Positions 1 to 9,024 of a stretch of DNA of 64,000 bases are shown piece by piece. Origin of the DNA: JAAZNO01 sp964508025. Its GTDB lineage: Bacteria; Chloroflexota; Anaerolineae; B4-G1; SLSP01. The notes beneath the pieces are model-generated. The model made no database searches. It was not told where the DNA came from and was given only the letters and a program-made list of their open reading frames with translations. The stretch's first letter is position 1, and every line of letters starts with the position of its first letter. Location of the stretch: NCBI GenBank assembly GCA_964508025.1, contig CAZDSF010000007.1, forward strand, positions 20,701 through 84,700, given 5' to 3'. Position numbers and translations under genes: made by a program.

Positions 1-560
1 AGTTTCAGGTCGTTTTCGATGCGGATGCCGTCTATCAGGATGTCGTCGCAGCCCGAAAGGCGCACCGTCCACAGCGCGCCATCGCGGATGGTCAGGTCGC
101 GGAAGGTGATTTTGCGGCAGTTGAGCAGACAAAAGGTGAACGGGCGGCGCGGCTTCATGCGGTAAATATAGCCCAGGTCTGCTTCCACGAAGAAACGCCC
201 GCCGCCGTCTATCACGCCCAGCCCGGTAAAGGCGATATTTTCGGCGCCTTCGGCGGTGATGAACAGGATTTCGCCGGGGTGATTCTCGTCCACGGCGCCG
301 CCGGTCAACGCCCCGGCGGAGAGTTGACGGGGGTAATCGGCGGCGTTTGGGCTGGCTTGCAGGGCGGCGCCCGCTTCCAGGTGTAGTTCCACATTCGATT
401 TCATCACCAGCGAACCGGCGCGGAAGGTCTTGCCCGCCGGGAACAGCACGCGCCCGCCGCCCCCGTTGGAACAGGTTTCGATGGCAGCCTGGATGGCAGC
501 GGCGTCGTTGGCTGCGCCGTCGCCGATTGCGCCAAAATCGAGGGGATTGTAATCGGTCAT
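1..560 (-). CDS. Glycoside hydrolase family 28 (polygalacturonase-like), 5' part only
   Basis: The frame is open from the ATG at 560 to the window edge, so about 186 N-terminal residues are visible and the C-terminus is missing. The start reads MTDYNPLDFGAIGDG, then ND.AAIQAAIE and GGGGRVLFPAG, the usual opening of right-handed beta-helix pectinases (GH28/pectate-lyase superfamily). Later turns such as ITFRDLTIRDGALWTVRLSG and DDILIDGIRIEN are typical parallel beta-helix rungs. The catalytic Asp residues of GH28 would lie beyond the edge and cannot be checked. There is no signal peptide, so a cytosolic role on imported oligogalacturonides or similar glycans is inferred. The start overlaps the upstream nucleoside hydrolase stop by ATGA. 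Confidence 0.8.
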   Translation of the reverse strand, partial: MTDYNPLDFGAIGDGAANDAAAIQAAIETCSNGGGGRVLFPAGKTFRAGSLVMKSNVELHLEAGAALQASPNAADYPRQLSAGALTGGAVDENHPGEILFITAEGAENIAFTGLGVIDGGGRFFVEADLGYIYRMKPRRPFTFCLLNCRKITFRDLTIRDGALWTVRLSGCDDILIDGIRIENDLK

Positions 561-1459
561 GGGTTGAGCCTTTCGGTCAGGTGGTTGTAGAAGCCGTCCA
601 GGTCGCGCCAGCGCAGGGCTGCCAGCACTTCGTCGCCGGCAGGGTCGGGGACGGTCAGCCCGTCATCGGTGATGCGCAGGCGGATGTTCTCCATTTCGAG
701 CAGGTCGAAACTGTACGCCAGGTAGATGGCAACCGTATCGAACAGGGTGGAGGATTGCGTTTCCTCGTAATCCACTGTCATCCACGTCACCAGTTTGGCC
801 CAGATTTTGTAGTTTTCGATGAGCGCCTGGAGCACGGGATTCTCCGAGCGGTAAATTCGCTGGTAGCGTGCGCCATCCAGTACGACCAGGCCGCAGGTAT
901 CGAGCGGGGTGATGATCGTTTCCTGCCAGGGAGCGGCGAAGACTTTGCGCAACGCCGCGACATCGTAGCGGACGTTGGACTCCGGCACGGCGCCCGGCTG
1001 ACCGCCATAGCCGAGATGGACGCTGCCGTGCATGCCCACGAAGCGACACTTCGCCGCAATCGCGGGGTCGCGTTCCAGGGCGCAGGCGATGTTCGTAGCG
1101 ACCCCAATCGAGATAATGGTAACCGGCTCAGGGGAGTCCGCGATCACGTCCAGCATGGCCTGCACCCCATCGGGGTGGATGACGCCGGGGTAAGCGGAGA
1201 CATTCCAGCCCTCCAGCCAGGGGGCTTGAAAGTTGAGCGAACCCTGTGGGGCGCCGATGCCGATACCGATGGGAATGTCGGCGCGCCCGGCGGTTTGCAG
1301 GAATTTGGCGGCGAGATGGGCGCGGTAGGTCGCGTCGCCGCTGACGGTGGTTATCAGGCGCGGGTCGAGTTCCGGGCAGTTCAGCAGCATGGCAAGCGCC
1401 CAGGCGTCGTCAATGTCCGTGCCGATGTCGGTATCGAGGATGACGGGGTTTTTGTTCAT
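557..1459 (-). CDS. Nucleoside hydrolase (IUNH family)
   Basis: This 300-residue protein hydrolyses the N-glycosidic bond of ribonucleosides to free base and ribose. The N-terminal VILDTDIGTDIDDAWAL is the family's calcium-binding DTDxGxDxDDA signature. The family usually runs 300-340 residues, so it is full length. I chose the ATG at 1459 because it overlaps the upstream TGA as ATGA; an upstream in-frame ATG at 1486 would run further into the preceding gene. It sits in the tightly packed glycan operon with an ADP-ribosylglycohydrolase-family gene, a PfkB kinase and deoC, which together could salvage pentoses. The substrate base cannot be read from the sequence. Confidence 0.9.
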   Translation of the reverse strand: MNKNPVILDTDIGTDIDDAWALAMLLNCPELDPRLITTVSGDATYRAHLAAKFLQTAGRADIPIGIGIGAPQGSLNFQAPWLEGWNVSAYPGVIHPDGVQAMLDVIADSPEPVTIISIGVATNIACALERDPAIAAKCRFVGMHGSVHLGYGGQPGAVPESNVRYDVAALRKVFAAPWQETIITPLDTCGLVVLDGARYQRIYRSENPVLQALIENYKIWAKLVTWMTVDYEETQSSTLFDTVAIYLAYSFDLLEMENIRLRITDDGLTVPDPAGDEVLAALRWRDLDGFYNHLTERLNP

Positions 1460-2787
1460 GCCAGCATGTCCAGCGTCAGCACCCAATCTGGCCCGCCGAG
1501 AGGGGAGGTGAAGGTGACGGCTTCGGGCGCGAACTCGCCGATGGGGTGACTCTGCCCGGTGCGCGGGTCATACCAGGCGGCGCTGACCCGCCCGGCGAGC
1601 CGACTCAAATCCACCCGCAGGCTTTGTCCCGCTAACGGGAAGTAGACCAACCCGTAACTCCCGCCGCTATCGCGCGCGGCAACGGCGTGCGCAGCCCGCA
1701 GCGGGTTGATGCGGTCATCATTATTGGCGGGCGGCGGCGGGGGCGTGACATCCGACAGCAGGTCGGGGGCGGGGATGCGGGTGAGATAGGGGCGCGAGAG
1801 CATCAGGGTCTTCAGATGAACCATTTGGCGCGCGCCGGGGCCGTGAACCGCTTCATCCCAATACGGCGAGGCGAAGGTGGTGGGCGCATAGCGCGGCGCG
1901 TACATCTGCCAGATGGAGTGACTGCCGTAGGTGTGTCCGCAGGCGCCCGCAAAGACGGCGCGGTAGGCTTGCTTGCGCACGTCGTAGTCGGTGAAACGTC
2001 CATATTCCGGCTTCCAGGGGCGCAGGTAGGGGTCGCAGGGATGATGCTCGTAGTTGGGTTCGCCATCCAGCGTTGGTTTGATGGGTTTGCGTTCATAATC
2101 GGCGCGAATCATGTCCCAGTTAGGCGTATCCGTCAAGCAGTGACCGGATTGCAGCATGTTCATATCCAGCCAGTCGGCCTCGTGCAGCCAGGCGGAGGAA
2201 CTTGCTCCGCCGCGCGGGTGGTAGGTCATGAGAGGCTTGAAGCCCAGCCCTTCCGTAATTCCGGCAGCCATCGCCGCCCACAGGTCTTCGTAACCTTCGG
2301 CGGGGCGGTCGCCGCCCAAAATCCATAGGATGTTGGCATCGTTTTTGTAACGCTCGCCCAGCAATTTGCCGTAACTGCGGGCATTCTCGCGGTTGAAGAT
2401 GACCGGTCCGGCGCCCCAATATTCGCCGCAGACCTTATCGCCCCAGGTGGGCAGCAGACCGATGTACAGCCCCTTTTCGGCAGCCAGGCGAATGACGGCG
2501 TCCACATGGCGAAAGTACATTTCGTTGGGGCGGGTGGGGTCATCGCCGCACAGGGGGACGTGTCCGTTGGCATTGGGAGTGTGCAATCCGTCATGTTCCG
2601 CTAGGATGACTGCCTGAATGACGTTGAAGCCTTGCTGGCGGCGCACTTCGAGGTAGTGTTCGGCTTCGGGCAGGCTCAAGCGATGAAAGAGTTCCCAGGC
2701 GGTATCACCTAGCCAGAAAAACGGTTCGCCCGTTTCGGTGACGAGGAAACGGTGGTTTTCAGAGACATGGATGCGTGAGAGGTTCAT
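1456..2787 (-). CDS. DUF4038 / GH140-like (apiosidase-like) glycoside hydrolase
   Basis: The 443-residue protein opens with ENHRFLVTETGEPFFWLGDTAWELFHRL and QGFNVIQAVILAE, the hallmark of the DUF4038/apiosidase-like family. GH140 members remove apiose from rhamnogalacturonan II. It has a (beta/alpha)8 core up to about residue 350 and a short beta-sandwich tail (SLRVDLSRLAGR.. and WYDPRTGQSHPIGEF) like the collagen-binding-like domain attached to this family. The start at 2787 has an AAGGA site 8 bases upstream; a frame from 2835 is possible but has no ribosome-binding site. There is no signal peptide. Many relatives are uncharacterised, so apiosidase activity is a family-level inference. Confidence 0.85.
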   Translation of the reverse strand: MNLSRIHVSENHRFLVTETGEPFFWLGDTAWELFHRLSLPEAEHYLEVRRQQGFNVIQAVILAEHDGLHTPNANGHVPLCGDDPTRPNEMYFRHVDAVIRLAAEKGLYIGLLPTWGDKVCGEYWGAGPVIFNRENARSYGKLLGERYKNDANILWILGGDRPAEGYEDLWAAMAAGITEGLGFKPLMTYHPRGGASSSAWLHEADWLDMNMLQSGHCLTDTPNWDMIRADYERKPIKPTLDGEPNYEHHPCDPYLRPWKPEYGRFTDYDVRKQAYRAVFAGACGHTYGSHSIWQMYAPRYAPTTFASPYWDEAVHGPGARQMVHLKTLMLSRPYLTRIPAPDLLSDVTPPPPPANNDDRINPLRAAHAVAARDSGGSYGLVYFPLAGQSLRVDLSRLAGRVSAAWYDPRTGQSHPIGEFAPEAVTFTSPLGGPDWVLTLDMLA

Positions 2788-2849
2788 TTTGGAGTTCCTT
2801 TCGGGTTCTTTAAGAATGTTTTGGGTGTGATGCACGTGCAGTTTCCCGT

Positions 2850-4169
2850 TTATTTCTGAGCCGATTTGAAGACCTGTTCAGCTTGATGGATGAAACGGGC
2901 GGTTACATCGTCAATTTTGAATTGCGAGCGGTCAATCATATAGGTGTAGATGGTGTTGTCAAAGGGTCGCATCCAGTGCTCGGGAATGTTGTGCTTGCCC
3001 ACTACCGCGCCGACGATGCTGCCGGCGGTGGCGGCGGTGCAGTCGTTATCGAGACCCATCGCCACCACCTCGCCGATGACTTTCGAGAAATTCACCCCGT
3101 GCAGGGTGATGCCCCAAACAGTCAGCAGGGCGTTGATGATGGTATGCACGCTGCTCATGCCGTCGCAATAGGCTTCGGCGGCGCGGCGGGCTTCCTGGTA
3201 ATTCCGAATGCGCGGGGCTTCTTCAATCGCCCAGCGGATGGCGTTCGCCAGAGCGCACTCGCGCGGAATTTCGGTCAGGCCAAGGCGCAGCGCCTCGACG
3301 GGATCATCCACCGCAAAGGCGGCGGCGATGACGGCAGCAAAGTACATCTCGCCGTAAATCCCCTGGCGGCGGTGACTGAGGAAAGCGTCACGCCAGGCCA
3401 TGGCGGCGGCGACTTCGGGCAGGCCGGGCGCGGCATAGCCCCAGGGGTCCGCGCGGATGTCCGCCCCAATCCATTCGCAGAAGGGGTTATCTATCTCCCC
3501 GGCCTGGCAGGCGGGAATGCCTTGCTTCAGGTTGCGCAGGGCCACGTCTTCGGCGGTGCAGGCGTAGGGCAGGTATTTGAGCCAGGCAGCGCCCACGTCC
3601 TCGACCGTAAAGCGCGGGCCGAACTCCTCCAGGATGAGCAGGCCGAGCAGGGTGTAGGTGATGTCGTCATCCGCCGGCACGCCCCTCATCTTATTGCGGG
3701 TGTATTGTTCACGGGTGCTGACCGTATAGCGCACTTCGTAAGGGTCTGGCACATAATTCCAGTAATCGAGCGGGGGATAGTCCATGCCGTTTTCGCGGGC
3801 CAGGTTTTGCATCCGTTCAATAGCCCAGAACTCGACCGGCGCGCCCAGCGTGCAGCCTGCCAGCCGTCCGAGCAGCGCGCCTTCGAGACGGTCGGCATAG
3901 ATCGAGGGATCGAAGGATTGCCACAGGCAGCGCGGCCCCTCCGGGCGCAGCGCGCGGATGGCATCCAGGTCGTTCGGTTCACGGGCGGCAAGGTCCGCGT
4001 CAATCGGTAGTTGGCGGATTTCGGCGCACGCGGCCTCGATTTCCTGTTCCAGGTGCGCGATGATTTCCGCGATGCCGCGCGCGCCGTATTCGTGCTGGAG
4101 GGCGGCCCAGTCGTTCAGAGCATTCAGTTTGTTTCTCAATCTGTCTATATGTGGATTGGGGTAAGTCAT
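2850..4169 (-). CDS. ADP-ribosylglycohydrolase family protein
   Basis: This 439-residue member of the ADP-ribosyl-glycohydrolase (DraG/ARH) family carries the metal-binding motifs: EGALLGRLAGCTLGAPVEF near residues 96-114, DDDITYTLLGLLILEE near 166-181, and LDNDCTAATAGSIVGAVVG near 373-391. The residues before 90 look helical and have no recognised function. The classical family reaction removes ADP-ribose from proteins. Members that sit inside carbohydrate loci are largely uncharacterised and may act on other ribosyl glycosides. It lies between the AGE epimerase and the GH140-like gene with only a few bases between genes, so co-transcription is clear. The substrate remains unknown. Confidence 0.88.
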   Translation of the reverse strand: MTYPNPHIDRLRNKLNALNDWAALQHEYGARGIAEIIAHLEQEIEAACAEIRQLPIDADLAAREPNDLDAIRALRPEGPRCLWQSFDPSIYADRLEGALLGRLAGCTLGAPVEFWAIERMQNLARENGMDYPPLDYWNYVPDPYEVRYTVSTREQYTRNKMRGVPADDDITYTLLGLLILEEFGPRFTVEDVGAAWLKYLPYACTAEDVALRNLKQGIPACQAGEIDNPFCEWIGADIRADPWGYAAPGLPEVAAAMAWRDAFLSHRRQGIYGEMYFAAVIAAAFAVDDPVEALRLGLTEIPRECALANAIRWAIEEAPRIRNYQEARRAAEAYCDGMSSVHTIINALLTVWGITLHGVNFSKVIGEVVAMGLDNDCTAATAGSIVGAVVGKHNIPEHWMRPFDNTIYTYMIDRSQFKIDDVTARFIHQAEQVFKSAQK

Positions 4170-4170
4170 C

Positions 4171-5370
4171 TTACGACTCCTCAGATAGTCGTTCCAACAC
4201 CTCGAAACAGGCGCGACTATGATGGTAGGGGCAGTCCCAGATGCTGGCTTTCATGCGCGTCGCATCGGGGATGCCGGCCCGGTCGGTCTGTTTGAACCAG
4301 TCGCCGTGCACCCGATCCACGAGCGAGGTTTCGATGAAGCGCCAGACCTCCGCGACGGCTGCGGCGAAGTGCGGCTCGCCGGTGAGTTGATAAGCGTTGG
4401 TGAAGCCCACCAGCGCCTCGGCCTGGGGCCACCAGGCTTTGCCGTCGTCGGTCACACGCCCGGCTTGCCCCTCGTAGAACAGGCTGCCATCGGCGTCGCG
4501 GCCCTCGCGGTACGTGCTCTCGGCCAGCGTCAGCGTCAGCGCGCGCATCCGCTGGCGCAGTTCCGAATCGGTGTGGCGCTGCGCTGCCTCCCAGAGCAGC
4601 CAGCTGGCTTCGATATCATGCCCGTAAGAGACCGCATCGGTGAGCGGCGTCCAGTCATCGTCGAAGAAGAGGCGCAAGTGGCCGGTTGTGGGATCGAAGA
4701 TCCGCGTGAGGAAGGTTTCCAACAGGCCACGGTGCTGCGTTCTGAGCCGGTCATCCTCCCAGATCTGCAGCAGATTGGTGTAGGCTTCCAGGATGTGCAG
4801 CAGCGTATTCATGGATTTGCGCGAGTTGAGATCACGGTCGCTCAGGCGCATATCCTCGAGCTGCCCCCAGTCGCGGTCGCAGCCCTCGATGTAGCCGCCA
4901 TGCGCCGGCTCGAAGGCGTGCGCCTCGAGCAGCTCGAACAGCTGGCAGGCGAGCGCCTGGCTCTCTGGGTGTTGCGTCGCCCGGTAGTATTCGCTCAGCC
5001 CGTAGATGGCGAAGGCCTGGGCGTAGGCGTGCTTGCGCGCCATCACCGGGGCGCCCTGGCGATCCACCGTCCAGTAGACGCCACCGTGCTCCCTATCCCA
5101 AAACGTCCGCGTCAGCGCGGTGTAAGCCCAGGTTGCCGCGTCCAGATACGCCGGCGCGCCGAGCCGCCGATATGCAGCGGAGAATGTCCACAGGATGCGC
5201 GCGCACAGAATCGCCGCACGCGGCGCATCGGGATCCACTTCCAGCGTGTTCGAGACCGCGCCGTGGAAGCCGCCATGCTCACGGTCTGGAACGTGCGTCA
5301 TCCAGAACGGCAGGATGTTTTCGGTCAGTTCGGCGCGCAGGCGGGCGGAAAGGTCAGGCAGATGGGTCAT
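4171..5370 (-). CDS. AGE family epimerase, probable cellobiose 2-epimerase
   Basis: This 399-residue (alpha/alpha)6-barrel enzyme resembles cellobiose 2-epimerase, which converts the reducing-end glucose of cello-oligosaccharides to mannose, or related N-acyl-glucosamine epimerases. Visible signatures are FWMTHVPDREHGGFHG near the N-terminus, RILWTFSAAYR, WDREHGGVYWTVD, YGHDIEASWLLWEAA with a conserved catalytic His, and PYHHSRACFEVL at the C-terminus with the second His. Length is normal for the family. It lies 8 bases downstream of the first GH5 gene, which fits a cytosolic beta-1,4-glucan or glucomannan route. The exact substrate cannot be decided from the sequence alone. Confidence 0.85.
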   Translation of the reverse strand: MTHLPDLSARLRAELTENILPFWMTHVPDREHGGFHGAVSNTLEVDPDAPRAAILCARILWTFSAAYRRLGAPAYLDAATWAYTALTRTFWDREHGGVYWTVDRQGAPVMARKHAYAQAFAIYGLSEYYRATQHPESQALACQLFELLEAHAFEPAHGGYIEGCDRDWGQLEDMRLSDRDLNSRKSMNTLLHILEAYTNLLQIWEDDRLRTQHRGLLETFLTRIFDPTTGHLRLFFDDDWTPLTDAVSYGHDIEASWLLWEAAQRHTDSELRQRMRALTLTLAESTYREGRDADGSLFYEGQAGRVTDDGKAWWPQAEALVGFTNAYQLTGEPHFAAAVAEVWRFIETSLVDRVHGDWFKQTDRAGIPDATRMKASIWDCPYHHSRACFEVLERLSEES

Positions 5371-5379
5371 CTTTCATCC

Positions 5380-6372
5380 CTATACGCGGTTTTCGAGCAG
5401 GAGATCCAGCAGGCGGCGGTCAACCCGGTAGCCGCGAAGCTGCTCGTAGACCGCGCCGGGCCGCTCGTGTTCGATGATGCCAAATGCGCCCTCGAAGTTC
5501 CACAAACTGTAGCCCCAGCTGAACTCGCGGTACAGGCTGAGCAGGTCGCCGAGCCAGGCCAGGGCGATGTCGTTGTGGATCTGGTTGTAGCAGCCAAACT
5601 CGCCGATGTGAATCGGGCGCCCGGCGGCTTGCACCTCGCGCCAGGGTTGGTAGAAGTCGCGCAGGGTGTCGCGGTTCCAGATTTTGCCATCCCACTCAGT
5701 GCCGGGGTAGAGCGGTTGCTCGGTGACGGACTTCCAATCGGGCCACCAGGTCGCGCCCCAATGGCTGACCGCCATCGGCTGATAGCCGCGCCCGCTGTGA
5801 ATCACGTCCAGGTCGGCGAGTTCGGGCACAGCGATGTGTCCGCCGCCCAAGCCATCAATCTGGATGGGGCGGTCGGGGCTGATGGCGCGGATGGCGGCGA
5901 CGGTGCGACGCATGAGCGCGGCATGATGCTCGCGGGTCATGCCGTACTGTCCAGGATTGGGCGGCTCGTTGAGCATATCGAAGCTCAGGTCAGAAGCCGG
6001 CACATCCCGATACCGGCGGGCGAAGGATTCCCACAGGAAGACGAAGGCATCTTGCGCGATTTCGTCCGTCCACAGATTGTGGCGTTCCAGATCGTTGCGG
6101 TTGATGCAGTAGCCGGGCGCGCGGTGGAAGTTCAGGCTCATGTGAATGCCGCGCGCACGGCAGGCGGCAAGGTAAGCGTCTATCATTTCCCAGACGGATT
6201 CATCGGGGTGGAAGTAGTCGAAGTCGCGCGTCCAGAAGTTGTAGTCGGTGGGAAGGCGCACGAAGTTGAAGCCGAACTCCGCCAGGAAGTCGAGGGCGCG
6301 CTCATCGGGCGCGGGGGCGGGCTGACCCTGATAGATAAACATCCATAGAAAGTTGAAGCCGTAATAGTTCAT
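5380..6372 (-). CDS. Glycoside hydrolase family 5 (cellulase-type), cytosolic
   Basis: The 330-residue clan GH-A enzyme is expected to hydrolyse beta-1,4-linked glucan or mannan oligosaccharides. The acid/base Glu136 lies in FDMLNEPPN and the nucleophile Glu258 in IHIGEFG, both in the expected GH5 positions; LNFHRAPGY near residue 80 is another family strand. There is no signal peptide or carbohydrate-binding module. The ATG at 6372 has AGGAG nine bases upstream; a longer frame to 6498 runs into the kinase gene and is rejected. It is one of two GH5 genes in the operon; the other starts at 10074 and is only distantly similar. Confidence 0.9.
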   Translation of the reverse strand: MNYYGFNFLWMFIYQGQPAPAPDERALDFLAEFGFNFVRLPTDYNFWTRDFDYFHPDESVWEMIDAYLAACRARGIHMSLNFHRAPGYCINRNDLERHNLWTDEIAQDAFVFLWESFARRYRDVPASDLSFDMLNEPPNPGQYGMTREHHAALMRRTVAAIRAISPDRPIQIDGLGGGHIAVPELADLDVIHSGRGYQPMAVSHWGATWWPDWKSVTEQPLYPGTEWDGKIWNRDTLRDFYQPWREVQAAGRPIHIGEFGCYNQIHNDIALAWLGDLLSLYREFSWGYSLWNFEGAFGIIEHERPGAVYEQLRGYRVDRRLLDLLLENRV

Positions 6373-6406
6373 TGCGTGTTCTCCTGATTCAGCGTTTTCG
6401 TGATGG

Positions 6407-7327
6407 TTACTGTGTGGATAAGAAATCTTCGATCTCGGCGCGGGTGGGGATGGAGGGTTGCGCGCCCAGGCGGGTGACGCAGAGCGCAGCGGCGGCATTG
6501 GCGAAGCGGGCAGCTGCGGGCAAGGGGCTGCCTTCTACCAGCGCCACCGCCAGCGCGCCGCAGAACACGTCGCCGGCGGCGGTAGTATCCACGGCTGCTA
6601 CCGGGAAGGCCGGAATGCGCTGTTGCAGGCCGGGCGCATCCAGGTAGACGCCTTCTGCGCCGAGCGTGATGATGACGACGCTGGCGCCTCTGGCGCGCAG
6701 CGTGGCAGCTGCCTCGATGACGCGCTGCGGCGAATCCACCGCGAAGCCGCATAGCGTTTGGGCCTCGGTCTCGTTGACGATCAGGTACGTGACCCTGGAA
6801 AGATATGCCGTGTCGAAGGGGCGCGCCGGTGCGAGATTGAAGAACACGGGAACGTCCAGCGCGCGCCCCAATTCGATGGCGGCGTAGAGCGTTTCGGGCG
6901 GGATCTCGTATTGCAGGATGAGCATGGCCGCCTCGCGCAGCAGCGGCTCCAGGCCGCGCACCATCTCCGGGGTGAGGCAGTAATTCGCGCCAGGCGCGAC
7001 GGTGATGTAGTTCTGTCCGCCTTCGCCGATCATCACCAGGGCTGCGCCGCTGCTCATGCCGGGCTGGGTGTAGACGTGGTCCACGTTCACGCCCGCCTGG
7101 CGCAGGTTCTCCTTGAGCGTCGGCGCGAAGGGATCGTCGCCGATGCAGTTGACGAACCAGCACGCGCCGCCCGCGCGGGCTACAGCCACGGCCTGATTGG
7201 CGCCCTTCCCCCCGAAAGTCTGCACAAAGGTCGCGTCGGTGATGCTCTCGCCTTTTTCGGGCAGGCGCGCGACCTTCATGATGAAATCTACGTTGGAACT
7301 GCCGATGACGACGATAGGTTTGTGCAT
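6407..7327 (-). CDS. PfkB family sugar kinase (ribokinase-like)
   Basis: This 306-residue kinase has both PfkB signatures: FGGKGANQAVAVARAGG near residue 36, and DTTAAGDVFCGALAVAL near residue 250 with the catalytic Asp and anion hole. The N-terminal VVIGSSNVDFI resembles ribokinase, which phosphorylates D-ribose at C5 with ATP. Nucleoside hydrolase and deoC in the same operon make ribose the most natural substrate, but a released pentose such as apiose/apulose or another sugar is possible. The start at 7327 has AAAGGAG at good spacing; an ATG at 7342 overlaps the upstream stop as ATGA and is the alternative. I withhold the rbsK symbol because the substrate is unproven. Confidence 0.85.
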   Translation of the reverse strand: MHKPIVVIGSSNVDFIMKVARLPEKGESITDATFVQTFGGKGANQAVAVARAGGACWFVNCIGDDPFAPTLKENLRQAGVNVDHVYTQPGMSSGAALVMIGEGGQNYITVAPGANYCLTPEMVRGLEPLLREAAMLILQYEIPPETLYAAIELGRALDVPVFFNLAPARPFDTAYLSRVTYLIVNETEAQTLCGFAVDSPQRVIEAAATLRARGASVVIITLGAEGVYLDAPGLQQRIPAFPVAAVDTTAAGDVFCGALAVALVEGSPLPAAARFANAAAALCVTRLGAQPSIPTRAEIEDFLSTQ

Positions 7328-7338
7328 GGTTTCTCCTT

Positions 7339-9021
7339 TCATGACCAGCTTATGACCTGACGCAGGTAAGTCAAGCCGCTGATAAAGCCGCCCGCGTGAG
7401 GAATCCAGTCTTCATCCGAGTAGCGCCAGGGGCCATCGTTTTCTACTGTTGGTTCCACTTCCAAATGGAACTGGCGGTTGGTGCAGAAGCCATTGCCGAT
7501 GGCGCCCGGAATCTCCGACCAGGCTTTGACGGAATTGCGCCCGATGCCGTGAATCATGCTGTGGGGAATGGCCTGCCCCGGCGGCAGCGTCTCGCGCCAC
7601 ATCACGCAGCCCTCGAAGGACTCGGCGGTCATGCCGCTGTTCAGCCCGGCGATCCATTGCAGGTTGCCCACGGCGATGGGGCGGAAAGCCGAATCGCCGA
7701 AAAAGGTCTCGAAGCGCACGGCCAGCGCGGCGGCGTAGCCGTAGCACACGTTGAATCCGTGCCAGGGGCCGGCGAAAGTCAGCAGGCCTTGCCCGGCGTA
7801 GTAGCCCTGCGGCAGCAGGTAAAACGGGTTTTTCTGACAGGCGGGCAGGAGGTAGCCGTAGGCGAAATCGTGCACGGCCTGCCGCCAGCGGGGCGCTTCG
7901 GGATGCTCCGGCAGCAGGGCGCACAGATCCATCAGCGGCGCGAGATAGTGGTTGAACATCACGCTGGTATCGTGGCCCACATGATGGTGGATGAAGGCCT
8001 TCTCGGTGAAGGCCTTCTCGGCAAAGGCGCAGTCATCGAAGGTGTAGAAATGCCCGTAGAATTCGCCTTCGGGGGCGTTCTGCGGCACCTGGCGGCGCAG
8101 CAGCTCGCGGGCGCGGAAGACCGCCTCGTCGAGGTACTCGGGGCGCCCGGATTTCGCCAGCTCTACCGCGCCCCAGACCATCATCAACAGGTCGCCGGTC
8201 ATGAACGATGCGGGGACGTATCCCTCCGGCGCGCCGTGCACCCGCGCGGAGAAATGCGGCAGCTGCGAGGGGCGGCAGCGGCGGGTGAGGAATTCGTAGG
8301 CGGCGGCCGCACGCTGGAGATACGCCATGCTGCGTTCGCGGTCTATTTCGTAGAGGTAGCGCGCGGCTTTTGCCAGGGCTACGGCGGCCTGCCCCTGGTC
8401 TTGTGGAATGAGCACGGCATGGTTGGGAATTTCGTGGACGAGGCTGCCCGCGGGCCAGCCCAAATCGCTGGCGCGCTGCTGGCACAGGGCAAGGTAGTCG
8501 CAGCCCAGCATGATTTGCTTTGCCAGGCGCAGGCTGTCTTCGCGCCCTAGCCATTCGTAGCCGATGTTGAGCAGGTCGAGCAGGCCGATCAGCGCGGCGG
8601 TGTGACTGCACACCTCGCTCCAGTCGGCGCCGCAATCTTTCCAGGCGTTGCCAAAACGCGAGAGTTCGGCGCGGCGCTCGAATTGCTCGATGGCGACGGT
8701 GCGCACGGTCGAACGCCACAGGTGGTACTCCCCCACTGCAAACGGCGGGCAGGTGATCGCGTCCAGCCCTTCCGCCTCGAGGGTGAGGGTGTAGTCGCCG
8801 GCTTCCGCCAGCTCCGAAAAATCGGCGATCCACCACGGGCTGCCCCAGCATTCGCCCCAGAATTGGAGCGGCTTGTGGAGCAGGCTCGCGCCGTCCGCCG
8901 CCCGTTGCAGGCAAAAAGTCGTCCCTGCGGGCAGCGGGCCGCGATAGAGGGCGCGCATCGGCGCGCGCAGGTCATAGCCGATCTGCGAGACGAGTAAGCC
9001 GGAGACAGCGGATGGTTTCAT
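7339..9021 (-). CDS. Glycoside hydrolase family 9-like enzyme with N-terminal Ig-like domain
   Basis: The 560-residue protein begins with LLVSQIGYDLRAPMRALYRG, which fits the CelD_N Ig-like domain (about residues 8-95) placed in front of many GH9 cellulases. An (alpha/alpha)6 barrel follows, with DWSEVCSHTAALIGLLDLL, VGNLQWIAGLNSGMT and a C-terminal EDWIPHAGGFISGL resembling GH9 endings. The canonical GH9 DAGD motif is not obvious, so a divergent six-hairpin glycosidase is possible. There is no signal peptide. It lies 3 bases after the second GH5 gene, and AAGGG precedes the ATG at 9021. Role: probably removal of glucose units from imported beta-glucan oligosaccharides. Confidence 0.7.
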   Translation of the reverse strand: MKPSAVSGLLVSQIGYDLRAPMRALYRGPLPAGTTFCLQRAADGASLLHKPLQFWGECWGSPWWIADFSELAEAGDYTLTLEAEGLDAITCPPFAVGEYHLWRSTVRTVAIEQFERRAELSRFGNAWKDCGADWSEVCSHTAALIGLLDLLNIGYEWLGREDSLRLAKQIMLGCDYLALCQQRASDLGWPAGSLVHEIPNHAVLIPQDQGQAAVALAKAARYLYEIDRERSMAYLQRAAAAYEFLTRRCRPSQLPHFSARVHGAPEGYVPASFMTGDLLMMVWGAVELAKSGRPEYLDEAVFRARELLRRQVPQNAPEGEFYGHFYTFDDCAFAEKAFTEKAFIHHHVGHDTSVMFNHYLAPLMDLCALLPEHPEAPRWRQAVHDFAYGYLLPACQKNPFYLLPQGYYAGQGLLTFAGPWHGFNVCYGYAAALAVRFETFFGDSAFRPIAVGNLQWIAGLNSGMTAESFEGCVMWRETLPPGQAIPHSMIHGIGRNSVKAWSEIPGAIGNGFCTNRQFHLEVEPTVENDGPWRYSDEDWIPHAGGFISGLTYLRQVISWS

Positions 9022-9024
9022 GCG

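Noticed and set aside
4219..6348. Open frame of 709 codons on the plus strand, antisense to the AGE and GH5 genes
   Set aside because: It spans two real minus-strand genes with clear motifs; high-GC antisense frames lack stops, and its translation has no recognisable domain.
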